Source: Gammaproteobacteria bacterium (GTDB lineage: Bacteria > Pseudomonadota > Gammaproteobacteria > Pseudomonadales > Azotimanducaceae). From it: a stretch of DNA of 40,409 nucleotides. Position numbers and translations under genes: made by a program. This document shows, piece by piece, positions 8,720 to 17,354 of this stretch. Under the pieces are notes generated by a model, which was not told where the DNA came from, searched no databases, and was given only the letters and a program-made list of their open reading frames with translations. The stretch's first letter is position 1. Each line of letters starts with the position of its first letter. Location: contig JAPPGA010000007.1 in assembly GCA_028821515.1 (NCBI GenBank), forward strand, positions 1 through 40,409, in the 5' to 3' direction.

Positions 8720-9193
8720 ATGGAACTGGTTCCCAGCGAACTCGGATTGGCCACCCGTCGAGAGGCGCCGACAATCGCCGCCATGTCGCGGGACTACGTG
8801 GAAAGGGGGTTGCGCTGGCGCTGGCGCGTGCCGGCGATCGAGAACCTGATTGCAAGTTCTGACACCGTGGTGCTCTGTGCGCGCGTGCCTACGTCGCGGG
8901 GCAAGTCCATCGCCGGTTTCGGCATCATGCAGTACACCCTCGAGGAGGCCCACCTGATTCTGCTGGCCGTACGGCCACGAATGCGCCGGCGCGGACTCGC
9001 GCGCGATATGCTGGCCTGGCTGGAAAAGACGGCCGACACCGCGGGCATCAGGAAGATCGCGTTGGAAGTAAGGGAACGGAACTCGGGCGCCCGCGAGTTT
9101 TACCGCAAACAGGGCTACAGGTCCGGGCCGTCGATCCCGCGCTACTACGACGGCATCGAAACCGCGGTACGCATGGCCAAAAAACTGCGATGA
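8720..9193 (+). CDS. GNAT-family N-acetyltransferase
   Basis: A 157-residue single-domain acetyltransferase. The acetyl-CoA pyrophosphate-binding motif is visible as VRPRMRRRGLA (R-x-x-G-x-A), preceded by the strand HLILLAV and followed by the conserved C-terminal element ALEVRERNSGAREFYRKQGY, which is typical of RimI-like enzymes. The N-terminal substrate-binding part (MSRDYVERGLRWRW) is not diagnostic, so the target may be a protein N-terminus or a small amine. No Shine-Dalgarno sequence is evident before the ATG. Its stop overlaps the CDF transporter start in an ATGA at 9190-9193, which puts it at the head of the metal-transport/two-component operon. Confidence 0.85.
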   Translation: MELVPSELGLATRREAPTIAAMSRDYVERGLRWRWRVPAIENLIASSDTVVLCARVPTSRGKSIAGFGIMQYTLEEAHLILLAVRPRMRRRGLARDMLAWLEKTADTAGIRKIALEVRERNSGAREFYRKQGYRSGPSIPRYYDGIETAVRMAKKLR

Positions 9194-10050
9194 CAGGCTA
9201 CGTCGATCGCGACGAACGGCTGTTGCGAAGCGCGTTTTGCATCATCGTGCTGTTCATGCTCGCCGAAGCTGTCGGGGGCCTGATCGCGAATTCCCTGACC
9301 CTGATCGCGGATGCTGCGCACATGCTGCTGGACGCGTCCGCGCTTGGCATAGCCTGGTTCGCGTCGCGCCTCTCCCGGCGCGATGCGAACGAACGGATGA
9401 GCTACGGATACCATCGTTCCCAGGTCCTTGCAGCACTGGTCAATGGACTGACGCTCGTCTTCCTGATCGCCTGGATCCTGTTCGAAGCGGTGTCGAGGCT
9501 ACGTGCGGCGGAGCCCATGCTTCCCGCACCGGTACTGGTCATCGGTATCCTGGGTCTCGCCATCAACATCGTGGTCTACCGCATGCTGCACGGATCGCAG
9601 AACCTCAATGTCCGTAGCGCGGCCCTGCACGTCCTCGGCGATTTGCTCGGTTCCGTCGCCGCCATCGCCGCGGCCGTGCTCGTGCTGTTGTTCGACTGGG
9701 TGTATGCAGATCCCCTGCTTGCCGTAGGGATCGCGGCGATCCTCTCGCGAGGGGCATGGAGAGTGCTGCGCGAGTCGAGCCACATCCTGCTCCAGGGCGC
9801 GCCAACCGGTCTGAGCGTCGAGGAAATACGCACGACGCTCGTGGCCCGTGTGACTGGACTGCGGGACATTCACCGCGTACATGTCTGGTCGTTGACCAGC
9901 GACCGGCTGGTACTGACGCTACATGGCCGCATTGTAGACGGGACCGACCAACAGACCGCAATGGCGCACATCAAATCCGTACTGCGGGACAGCTTCGGCG
10001 TCGACCATTCCACCATCCAGCTGGAACGGGACGTCTGTCCCGACAACTAG
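9190..10050 (+). CDS. Cation diffusion facilitator (CDF) divalent metal exporter
   Basis: A 286-residue inner-membrane protein with about six transmembrane segments and a cytoplasmic C-terminal domain of about 85 residues ending ...HSTIQLERD. The transport-site motifs of the CDF family are present: D41-A-A-H44-x3-D48 in TM2 (LIADAAHMLLDASALG) and HVLGDLLGS in TM5. The His/Asp arrangement is that of Zn2+-type CDFs such as ZitB/CzcD, which exchange metal for protons. The cytoplasmic His-rich loop common in zinc exporters is not seen. It is coupled upstream to the GNAT gene and followed 13 bp later by the response regulator, so the two-component system may sense or control metal stress; that is inference. 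Confidence 0.9.
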   Translation: MTGYVDRDERLLRSAFCIIVLFMLAEAVGGLIANSLTLIADAAHMLLDASALGIAWFASRLSRRDANERMSYGYHRSQVLAALVNGLTLVFLIAWILFEAVSRLRAAEPMLPAPVLVIGILGLAINIVVYRMLHGSQNLNVRSAALHVLGDLLGSVAAIAAAVLVLLFDWVYADPLLAVGIAAILSRGAWRVLRESSHILLQGAPTGLSVEEIRTTLVARVTGLRDIHRVHVWSLTSDRLVLTLHGRIVDGTDQQTAMAHIKSVLRDSFGVDHSTIQLERDVCPDN

Positions 10051-10063
10051 TGCAAGCTGCCTG

Positions 10064-10768
10064 ATGCCCAGTCCCCGAAAGGTTCTTGTAGTGGACGACG
10101 ATGCGCACATCCGCGATGTAGTGTCTTTCACGATACGCCGCGCTGGCCTTGAAGTGCTGGAAGCCGCCGACGGGCGTCAGGCACTCGACATCGCCGAGTC
10201 CGAGGCGCCCGACCTGATTCTGCTCGACATCCTCATGCCGGAACTCGAAGGCATCGATGTGTGCCGGGCGATTCGACGTACGTCCAACGTGCCCATCCTG
10301 TTCCTTTCCTCCAAGGACCGCGTGGTGGACCGCGTCATCGGGCTGGACGCGGGCGGTGACGACTACGTCACCAAGCCCTTCAGCCCACGCGAACTCCTCG
10401 CCCGCGTGCACGCCATGTTCCGCCGCATCGACGCTCTGGAAGCGGGCGACAGGGGCACCATCGAGTCGGGCCCGCTACGAATCGACACGGGGGCGAGGCT
10501 GGCGTATCTCGATGACGAGGCGCTTCCGCTGACCCGCACCGAGTTCGGCATGTTGGCCACGCTAGCACGGCACGCCGGAGATACGGTGGATCGGGAGACC
10601 CTGATGCGTGGCGCTTACCCCAGGCGTCGCGTAGTCAGCGACCGTACGATCGACAGCCACATCCGGCGCCTCCGGGAAAAGCTGCGCGCCGTCGGCGCTG
10701 ATCCCATTCGCACGATGCACGGCCTCGGCTACCGTCTGTCATGGGACAACCGAAAGGGTGTCCCATGA
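10064..10768 (+). CDS. OmpR/PhoB-family response regulator
   Basis: A 234-residue DNA-binding response regulator. The receiver domain (about residues 5-120) has the acidic pair DDD at 11-13, the phospho-acceptor Asp55 in LILLDILMP, Ser82 in LFLSSKD and Lys104 in YVTKPFSP. The C-terminal winged helix (about 130-230) has LPLTRTEFGMLATLARHAG and the recognition-helix region VSDRTIDSHIRRLREKL. It pairs with the sensor kinase that begins at its stop codon. The final codons lie inside a perfect 15-bp inverted repeat that continues into the kinase gene. Confidence 0.95.
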   Translation: MPSPRKVLVVDDDAHIRDVVSFTIRRAGLEVLEAADGRQALDIAESEAPDLILLDILMPELEGIDVCRAIRRTSNVPILFLSSKDRVVDRVIGLDAGGDDYVTKPFSPRELLARVHAMFRRIDALEAGDRGTIESGPLRIDTGARLAYLDDEALPLTRTEFGMLATLARHAGDTVDRETLMRGAYPRRRVVSDRTIDSHIRRLREKLRAVGADPIRTMHGLGYRLSWDNRKGVP

Positions 10769-10773
10769 CAGAC
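10734..10773 (+). promoter_or_regulatory. Perfect 15-bp inverted repeat at the regulator/kinase junction
   Basis: GTCTGTCATGGGACA at 10734-10748 and its exact complement at 10759-10773 flank a 10-base loop, ACCGAAAGGG. The right arm contains the kinase ATG (10765) and the regulator stop (TGA at 10766); the loop contains the only Shine-Dalgarno-like sequence (AAAGGG). In the mRNA this would be a very stable hairpin that masks the kinase start. It lacks a following T-run and so is not a standard terminator. Confidence 0.85.
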
Positions 10774-12393
10774 CGGCGGGGCCGGGCCGCAGGCGGCGCC
10801 CGGAGGCGCCGGCTGCGGGGCACTCAGTTTCGACTAATGTCACGGCTCCGCCTTCGAACGGTACTCCTCGTCGTCAGCCTGTTCGTCCTGGTCCTCCCCG
10901 TGGCGAGCATCCAGGTGCTGCGTCTGTACGAAAGCGCCCTCTTGCGGCAGACCGAATCCGCCCTGATCGCGCAGGCCGCATTCATCTCTGCGTCTTACCG
11001 GGCCGCGTACGGCAACGCTTCCGGCACCATTCAGGGATCTTCCGACGCATCGCCACAGGCGCCTCGCCTGCCGCAGCTCGATTTCGTTGAGTCTGCCGTG
11101 AATCCACCATTCCCTTCCGCCACCGACGGTCCCGTGGCGGACCCGGCCGCGATTCGGGCCGGCTCGGACCTGGCGCCGGTGCTGAAAGATGCACAAACCG
11201 CCGCCCTGGCCGACGTCCGCGTAGTCGATGCAAACGGCACCGTGGTGGCCACTACCGGGGCGGACCTCCGCCTGTCGATTTCCCAAAGCGATGAAGTGAT
11301 TGAAGCCCTCGCAGGTGGCCATAGCAGCCGGTTGCGGCGCCGCGAGGTCGGTCACGAACCACCTCCATTCGGCCGCGGTGCCGCGATCCTCGTATTTGTC
11401 GCCAGTCCGATCCTGCTGAACGACCAAATCGTCGGTGCAGTCGTGCTCTCGCGGGCGCCGGTCAACATCGTCGACACCCTGTACGCGAAACGTTACCTGC
11501 TGCTCCAGGCTGCGGTTCTCATCCTCGCGGTCGTGGTAGGAATCGCGCTGTTCACGTCCCGCACACTGGTCATGCCGATACAACGCATATCCCACGGGGC
11601 AGAACGCCTTGCCTCGGGGGAAACCGGCGAATTCGAAGCGCAGCGACCTTATCGCGTGGTCGAGATCGCACGACTTTCGGACAGCGTCGCCGCCATGGCG
11701 AAGAACCTGCAGCAGCGGACCGTCTTCCTGCAGGACTTCGCCCAGCATGTAAGCCACGAATTCAAGACACCGCTCACGGCGCTGAGCGGAACCGTCGAGG
11801 TCCTGCGTGACCATTTCGAAGAGATGACGCCGAAGCAGCGAAAACACTTCCTCGACAACGCCCACTCGGATGTGGAACGGCTGAATCGGCTGATGTTGCG
11901 TCTGCTGGAACTGGCGCAGGCCGACATCGGCACTGGCGACGAGATCACCGATGTCCTGGAAGTGGCCCGAAGCCTGGATCACGCCACGGTGCACGCGCCG
12001 CACGATGCGAGCGTACGCGCGCACATTCGCCGCGAATCGTTGGAAGCCACCCTGACGAACCTGGTGAACAACGCGCTGGAGCACGGTGCCTCGCGAATCG
12101 ACGTGCGCACCGAAACGCATGCCGATACCGTGCAGGTATGGGTGGAGGACGACGGTCCCGGGATTTCCGATGGCAATCAGAGCCGGATCTTCGAACCGTT
12201 CTTCACGACCCGGCGCGACGATGGCGGTACAGGCCTCGGGCTATCGATCAGCCGCTCGCTGCTGCGCGCGGCGGGCGGCACGATCGAACTGGCGCCCACG
12301 GTGTCGGGTGCCACGTTCAAGATCACCCTGGCCGCGGCCGAAGGCGAGAGTCCGCCCCAGGCGAAAGGACCGGCCGAAGGCCACGGCCCTTGA
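10765..12393 (+). CDS. Membrane sensor histidine kinase
   Basis: About 542 residues from the ATGA-coupled start at 10765. The order is: an Arg-rich N-terminal extension, TM1 (VLLVVSLFVLVLPVASI), a periplasmic sensor of about 190 residues, TM2 (LLLQAAVLILAVVVGIALF), HAMP, then the kinase core. The phospho-accepting His331 lies in QHVSHEFKTPLTAL; the N box is NNALEHG, the G1 box DDGPGIS, the F box FEPFFTTRRDD and the G2 box GGTGLGLS. The sensor and TM1 resemble the ChvG-type stimulus-sensing layout. Residues 3-20 of the extension are encoded by the GC-rich repeat shared with the left window edge; the ATG at 10838 (MSRLRLRT) would give a conventional N-terminus but has no ribosome-binding site. 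Partner of the upstream response regulator. Confidence 0.93.
   Translation: MTDRRGRAAGGARRRRLRGTQFRLMSRLRLRTVLLVVSLFVLVLPVASIQVLRLYESALLRQTESALIAQAAFISASYRAAYGNASGTIQGSSDASPQAPRLPQLDFVESAVNPPFPSATDGPVADPAAIRAGSDLAPVLKDAQTAALADVRVVDANGTVVATTGADLRLSISQSDEVIEALAGGHSSRLRRREVGHEPPPFGRGAAILVFVASPILLNDQIVGAVVLSRAPVNIVDTLYAKRYLLLQAAVLILAVVVGIALFTSRTLVMPIQRISHGAERLASGETGEFEAQRPYRVVEIARLSDSVAAMAKNLQQRTVFLQDFAQHVSHEFKTPLTALSGTVEVLRDHFEEMTPKQRKHFLDNAHSDVERLNRLMLRLLELAQADIGTGDEITDVLEVARSLDHATVHAPHDASVRAHIRRESLEATLTNLVNNALEHGASRIDVRTETHADTVQVWVEDDGPGISDGNQSRIFEPFFTTRRDDGGTGLGLSISRSLLRAAGGTIELAPTVSGATFKITLAAAEGESPPQAKGPAEGHGP
10776..10824. repeat. Dispersed GC-rich repeat, copy B, inside the kinase 5' end
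   Basis: A 49-base segment nearly identical to 9-55. It contains an internal hairpin, GGCGCC-CGGA-GGCGCC. It directly follows the 15-bp inverted repeat and codes for the Arg/Gly/Ala-rich residues before the first kinase membrane helix. The composition of this peptide is unlike the rest of the protein. Confidence 0.65.
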
Positions 12394-12450
12394 CTCTCCC
12401 CCAACGTCAGGTCCCATGGTGATCGAACCAGTCGTCCACGGGAGAACGTC

Positions 12451-13848
12451 ATGCACATGGTGAGCGAAGCATCGGCGTTGTCGGGACTGACCGTTCGCGC
12501 GCTGCACCACTACGACGCCATTGGCCTCGTCAAGCCGTCCGCACGATCTTCAGCCGGTTACCGACTCTACAGCGATGAAGACATCCGAACCCTGCGACGC
12601 GTCGGTCGATACCAGGGCTTCGGTTTCTCCCTGAACGAGACTCGAGAGCTGCTGGCCGCGTCTGCAGCCGACCGGCTCGTCATGCTGCAAAGTCAACTTG
12701 AGGCGCATTCCGAAAAGACGGCAGAGACCGCCCAGGCCATTCGTCATGAGATCGACACGGAGACCGCCCGGCAGTCCGAACCGCGTGATCGGCTGGACCG
12801 CGCCGGCGCCCTGGTCGCCAGGTACCTGAATCAACCCGAATCTCGGCGCGTACGCCTCCTGTCGCACCTCCTGGTCGAGGCGCTCGACCTGCTGCGCCCC
12901 TTGACCACGCGTTCGCCGATGGACCCTGCGGCCGTGCGCCTGGCGAACTTCATCTATTTCTGCCGGCACGACTCGGCCAACGTGGCGGAGCTGTGTCAAC
13001 GCTTTCTCGATCAGGACGGGACCTTCGAAGATCGTTCGATCGCGACAATCCAGCTTGTCCTCGCGTTGAATGGACTCGAGCGGCACGAACAAGCCGTCGC
13101 GGTCCATCGAGACCACGTCGAGCAGGTCATGGCGCACCGTCCCGGCGCGGAGTGGCCCGAGACGATGGAGAATTCGACCATCTCTGCGAGTTGGGGATCC
13201 ACCGGCAAGAACGCGGAATGGATTGCACTGTTCCGGAAGGTCGACGCCGGGACCGTGCCCACGCCGGAGAACCGCAGCGCACGCTATGAACTGCTGCATA
13301 CCGCAGTCATGACGATGGGCGTCGTCGACTTCGCCCGGCACGCCGATGACATCAACGTTCTGACCGGACGCATGGCAGATATCCTGGCCGAGGATCCGGA
13401 CTGGTCCGACCGCATCTGGGCCGAACAGAGATTTGAACAGCAGAAGGTGGGCAATGCGATCCGTCAGGGCGACGCACAGGCCATCACTGACACCGTCGAT
13501 GCCTACCGGGATTTCCTTGAGAGTTGTGACTGGCCGGTCGAGAAGATCGGTGTTTCCTACAGCAACCTCGGCGCACTCATGCACTGGGAACGACGCCACG
13601 AGCTGGCGATGGAGTTCTTCGTTCGCGCCGAGCAACTCCATGGGCTCGATGGCTACGGCCACGCCTGGCTCGCGTCGGCTTCGCTCGCGGCGGGCGCGCC
13701 CCGGGAGCGCGTCTTGGAGCGCCTGCGGAAGGCGGGGTGCCGGCTCGAATCCGGCGACGCGATGCGCATCTTCAACCAGGACGCCGTGCTTTCCGCAGAA
13801 GAGGGAAGCGACGACCTTCTGGACGCGCTATTGCTGGCAGCCTCGTAG
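12451..13848 (+). CDS. MerR-family regulator with a large helical (TPR-like) C-terminal domain
   Basis: A 465-residue protein. Residues 3-70 form a typical MerR winged helix: ASALSGLTVRALHHYDAIGL, then SAGYRLYSDEDIRTLRRVGR and GFSLNETRELL. Residues about 75-115 are a likely dimerisation coiled coil (LQSQLEAHSEKTAETAQAI). The remaining ~340 residues are entirely helical, with repeated A/L/E-rich helix pairs such as LVLALNGLERHEQAVAVH and YSNLGALMHWERRHELAMEF, which look like degenerate tetratricopeptide repeats. Ordinary MerR proteins have a short effector domain, so the effector here may be a peptide or protein. GGGAG precedes the ATG with good spacing; the in-frame ATG at 12457 is an alternative. 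It follows the two-component genes by 57 bp and may be separately transcribed. Confidence 0.85.
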   Translation: MHMVSEASALSGLTVRALHHYDAIGLVKPSARSSAGYRLYSDEDIRTLRRVGRYQGFGFSLNETRELLAASAADRLVMLQSQLEAHSEKTAETAQAIRHEIDTETARQSEPRDRLDRAGALVARYLNQPESRRVRLLSHLLVEALDLLRPLTTRSPMDPAAVRLANFIYFCRHDSANVAELCQRFLDQDGTFEDRSIATIQLVLALNGLERHEQAVAVHRDHVEQVMAHRPGAEWPETMENSTISASWGSTGKNAEWIALFRKVDAGTVPTPENRSARYELLHTAVMTMGVVDFARHADDINVLTGRMADILAEDPDWSDRIWAEQRFEQQKVGNAIRQGDAQAITDTVDAYRDFLESCDWPVEKIGVSYSNLGALMHWERRHELAMEFFVRAEQLHGLDGYGHAWLASASLAAGAPRERVLERLRKAGCRLESGDAMRIFNQDAVLSAEEGSDDLLDALLLAAS

Positions 13849-13894
13849 CAGGTAGCACGGCCCACCCGAGCCCTGCTGCGGCGTAATGCCGTCG

Positions 13895-16800
13895 TCAGGT
13901 TCCCTTCTGTGCCGTGCTCCGGATCAGCGACATGAACGTGTCGTCGAGGTTATGCGTGCGGGCCGCAATGTCGCCTGCGGCATCAACGAGCACGTACGTG
14001 GGATAGCCGCGCACCGCCCAGGTCTTGAGGATTTCGTGGCGTGGTCCTATGTGCCAGTTGGCCCACGGCATCGGCTCTCCCGACTGGAACTCCGTCACCG
14101 TGCCGATCTCGTCATCGACGCTGATCGAGAGTATCTCGAAGCTCTCCGAGGGCAACTCCGCACGCAGTTCCCTCAAGTCCGGCAACGACTTGACGCAGGG
14201 GCCGCACCAGGTCGCCCAGAAGTCGATCAGGACGGTCCGGTCCTGGAATGCCGAAAAGTCCTCCTCAACGCCGTCGAGCCGCTTCGCCGTGACATTCGGG
14301 AGCATTCTGCCCACAGTGAGATGGTTGAGGTTGTAGACCAGGTCCCGTTCGGCCTCCGCCAGGGTCTGGAAGGGGATCGGGGTACCGTCGTCTTCAAACC
14401 GCCGGCGTTTCACGAGTTCCTCGTTTTCCACCCCGGCGCTCAGTCCTGAGGCGATCGAGAGGGCATGCTCGCGATATCCCTCGCGCTCGTCCGATGGCGT
14501 GGAAACCTCGTTCGCGAGCCGCAGGTTGCGGGAGGCCAGGTAATAGGTGGCGGTAGCCCTGGTGACCGCATCTGTCGCCGACTCCGATAACCGTTCGAAG
14601 ATCGCCTCCACCGCATCGTCCGCTCCCGGTTGGGCATTGAAGTCGAGCAGCCACAGCAGTTTCGGCCAACCGTCGTGATCGGGAAAGAACCGCGCGATGG
14701 TCTGGGCGCCCCGGGATATGTGCTTGACGGACTCGGGGAAACCCATGGTGTGCTCAACCAGGAAGACCGCGGCGTCGAGGGTACTTTCGTGCGCACCGTC
14801 CAGGTCCAGGATGGCGTTCGCGGCGGCGACCGCATTGGTGATGTCCGGATGCTCTCCCCGCTCTTTTTCCCGGCGCTCGTTCTTCTCCTCCAGGGTAGCG
14901 TCCGACGCCCTGATCTCATCGTCCAGCGCATGCCATACCTCGTCGACGTCGATATACGCCTGGACCACCGACCAGTCCGGTTCGGCGGCGGCGACCGCCG
15001 TCTCCCCATCCGCTGCATCGATGGCATCGATGACGATATCGGCAAAAAGCACCTGTGGCAGGACCGTAGCCCCCGCTATCGAAGCGCCTTCGGGGTAGTA
15101 CAGGTAGAGGGGAACGCCGACGCGGCCGTAGCGCTCGAGCCACTCCGTGATCACCGGGTCCTGGTTGGTCCAGTCGCCCTCGAGCACCTTGATGCCGCGT
15201 TCCCGAAAAGCCGCACCGACCTTGTCGGAGGCAAGTGCCACGCGCTCGTTCACCTTGCAGTTCACGCACCAGTCCGCCGTGAAGTAGACGAACACCGGCT
15301 GACCGGACTCAACGTAGCCCGCCACCCGCTCGGGCGTGAACCGTTCCACCGCCAGTTCTCCCAGCGTGCCAGCCTTGCCGTCCGCTAGCGCCGCGGGGTC
15401 CGTCCGGTAGTACTCGACGTTGGCGCCCACCGCGAACGTCACAACGAGTGCCGCTGCCGCCAAACCCCGCCACGGCCATGGATGCGTGCTCCCGAATATC
15501 CGTCCGTACGCCCACAGGGCCAGACCAAGGAAGACCGCGGCGAGCAACCCGACCGCCATGGAACTCGGGCCAAGCTGCTTGCCGAGAATCCAGAAGAGCC
15601 ACACCGCGAACCCGAGCATCGGAAACGCGAGAACGTTCTTGAATGTTGCCATCCACGGACCCGGACTCGGCATGATACGTCCCAATGCCGGAATGAAACT
15701 CAGGAGCAGATAGGGAAACGCGAGCCCCAACCCGAGTGCCAGGAACGTGGCCAGGGCGACCGGCGCTGGCTGTACGAGCGCATAGCCCAAGGCGCCCGCC
15801 ATGAAAGGCGCCGTGCAGGGGGTCGCCACCACGACGGCCAGCAGTCCGGTGAAAAACGCTGCCCTGCGCTCGCTGCCCACGGTAAGGGTCTGTCCGATCC
15901 CGGCCGCGCGCATACCGAACTCGAAGACGCCGAGAAGGTTGAGCGCAATGGCCACCATCAGCAAGGCAAGCCCGAGGATCACGAGCGGAAACTGCATCTG
16001 GACACCCCACCCGACGGCCAGTCCCGCCTCCCGGACGGCAACGAGAACCCCGCCCAGCACGGCGAAGGCAACCAGTATCCCCGCCGTGTACAGCAGACCG
16101 CTCTGCTGCGCCTCGCCCCGGTCCGCATGCCCCATCCTCACGAGGCTCAGCGCCTTGATGCTGAGGACGGGGAAGACGCAGGGCATCAGGTTCAGGATCA
16201 CTCCGCCAACAAAGGCGAACAGCAAGGCGAGAGGAAGCGACATGTCGCCCAGGAATGAAGTTGGCACCGGCGCCATGGTTCCGGCCCCCGCAAGTGCGGG
16301 AACCGTCTCGGTGGCCGACTTGACCTCGACCCGGGCAAACTGCTCGCCGCCGTTACCGTCCACAAAGCGCAGGACGGCCGGGAACTCCGTCGCCTCCTCC
16401 GCCTTGCGGCCCGCATCCATGGATACCACGATTCCTCCCGGGGAAAACGATGCCGACTGCCCGACGTACTTGACGGTGTACCGGGGTTCCACGAAGAGGT
16501 AGGGATCGAGCATCTCCGCAATCGAGTCCGGTGTCCTCACCGAAACCCGCAACGACTCGCCGTCCCGCTCGAACCATGCGGGCCAATCAACTGCTTCCGG
16601 CTGCTTGGTGCGCGCCTGGGCAAACGACTCGGCGTGCTGCGAATCAAGGTCTCCATCACCGAAAACCATGGCCAGCGAAAGCGAAGCCTTTTCCGGAACG
16701 CATAACTCGTCGTCGCACACGACCCAGCGCGCCTCGCCCCGCAAGTCCACCGTATCGCCCGCATTTCCCGCGGGAACATCGATGTCGGCGAGGAGCAGGA

Positions 16801-17164
16801 TCGGTTCGTCGAACCCGTAGGTGATCATGTCGCCGAAAGGGATGACGTGGGGCCCGGGAAACTGGAGTTCGGACGCTTCGAACCCCTCGGGCAGACTCCA
16901 TCGCATGCTGGCCGGCAAGCCAGCGTCACCCGGATTGATCCAGTAGGCATGCCACGTCGGGTCCGGCGCGATGTGGAGCCCGACCGTCACGGTTCCTCCG
17001 GCGGCCGGCAAGGAAGCCTGCTCCGCAACGAGGTCCACCGTGGAATAGTTTGTCCGCACCGGCTCGGCATGGACGGATCCGCCGAGAGCAAAACCGGTCG
17101 CAACCAGGACCGGCATGATCCGCACGAACGAACGCTTCAGACGCTTCACGATCATCCAATTCAC
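13895..17164 (-). CDS. DsbD-type thiol:disulfide transmembrane reductase fused to a TlpA-like thioredoxin
   Basis: About 1089 residues, nearly twice the usual DsbD length (about 570). The order is: signal peptide; N-terminal periplasmic domain with a cysteine pair in CDDELC (about 150-155); an eight-helix membrane domain with the two redox cysteines in NLMPCVFPV (about 326) and VATPCTAPFMAG (about 447); a periplasmic thioredoxin domain with WCVNC (about 633); a helical ~250-residue linker; and a C-terminal TlpA-like thioredoxin with WCGPC (about 986). The DsbD core passes electrons from cytoplasmic thioredoxin to periplasmic disulfides; the extra domain probably receives them. The frame opens with TTG at 17173; GTG at 17164 has the best spacing (9 bases) to GGAGG, and ATG at 17155 is also possible. 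It is divergent from the CRTAC1-like gene. Confidence 0.92.
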   Translation of the reverse strand: MNWMIVKRLKRSFVRIMPVLVATGFALGGSVHAEPVRTNYSTVDLVAEQASLPAAGGTVTVGLHIAPDPTWHAYWINPGDAGLPASMRWSLPEGFEASELQFPGPHVIPFGDMITYGFDEPILLLADIDVPAGNAGDTVDLRGEARWVVCDDELCVPEKASLSLAMVFGDGDLDSQHAESFAQARTKQPEAVDWPAWFERDGESLRVSVRTPDSIAEMLDPYLFVEPRYTVKYVGQSASFSPGGIVVSMDAGRKAEEATEFPAVLRFVDGNGGEQFARVEVKSATETVPALAGAGTMAPVPTSFLGDMSLPLALLFAFVGGVILNLMPCVFPVLSIKALSLVRMGHADRGEAQQSGLLYTAGILVAFAVLGGVLVAVREAGLAVGWGVQMQFPLVILGLALLMVAIALNLLGVFEFGMRAAGIGQTLTVGSERRAAFFTGLLAVVVATPCTAPFMAGALGYALVQPAPVALATFLALGLGLAFPYLLLSFIPALGRIMPSPGPWMATFKNVLAFPMLGFAVWLFWILGKQLGPSSMAVGLLAAVFLGLALWAYGRIFGSTHPWPWRGLAAAALVVTFAVGANVEYYRTDPAALADGKAGTLGELAVERFTPERVAGYVESGQPVFVYFTADWCVNCKVNERVALASDKVGAAFRERGIKVLEGDWTNQDPVITEWLERYGRVGVPLYLYYPEGASIAGATVLPQVLFADIVIDAIDAADGETAVAAAEPDWSVVQAYIDVDEVWHALDDEIRASDATLEEKNERREKERGEHPDITNAVAAANAILDLDGAHESTLDAAVFLVEHTMGFPESVKHISRGAQTIARFFPDHDGWPKLLWLLDFNAQPGADDAVEAIFERLSESATDAVTRATATYYLASRNLRLANEVSTPSDEREGYREHALSIASGLSAGVENEELVKRRRFEDDGTPIPFQTLAEAERDLVYNLNHLTVGRMLPNVTAKRLDGVEEDFSAFQDRTVLIDFWATWCGPCVKSLPDLRELRAELPSESFEILSISVDDEIGTVTEFQSGEPMPWANWHIGPRHEILKTWAVRGYPTYVLVDAAGDIAARTHNLDDTFMSLIRSTAQKGT

Positions 17165-17354
17165 GTACACCAACCTCCGTTACGCGAGCGCCCGCAGGAC
17201 ATGCTCACCATGGACGAAACTGCGGATGATCATACACGGCACAGCTTGCCGCAAGATGACGTCTGGCCGGGCCGAAACGGCAGCGACAAACGGCCATCGT
17301 GCGGCGCATCTGTGAGAACATCTGCCGCGTTGAGAAGACCCTGACAATGGCCGG

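Noticed and set aside
10734-10773. The 15-bp inverted repeat as a Rho-independent terminator
   Set aside because: No T-run follows on either strand, and it lies across a start codon inside an operon.
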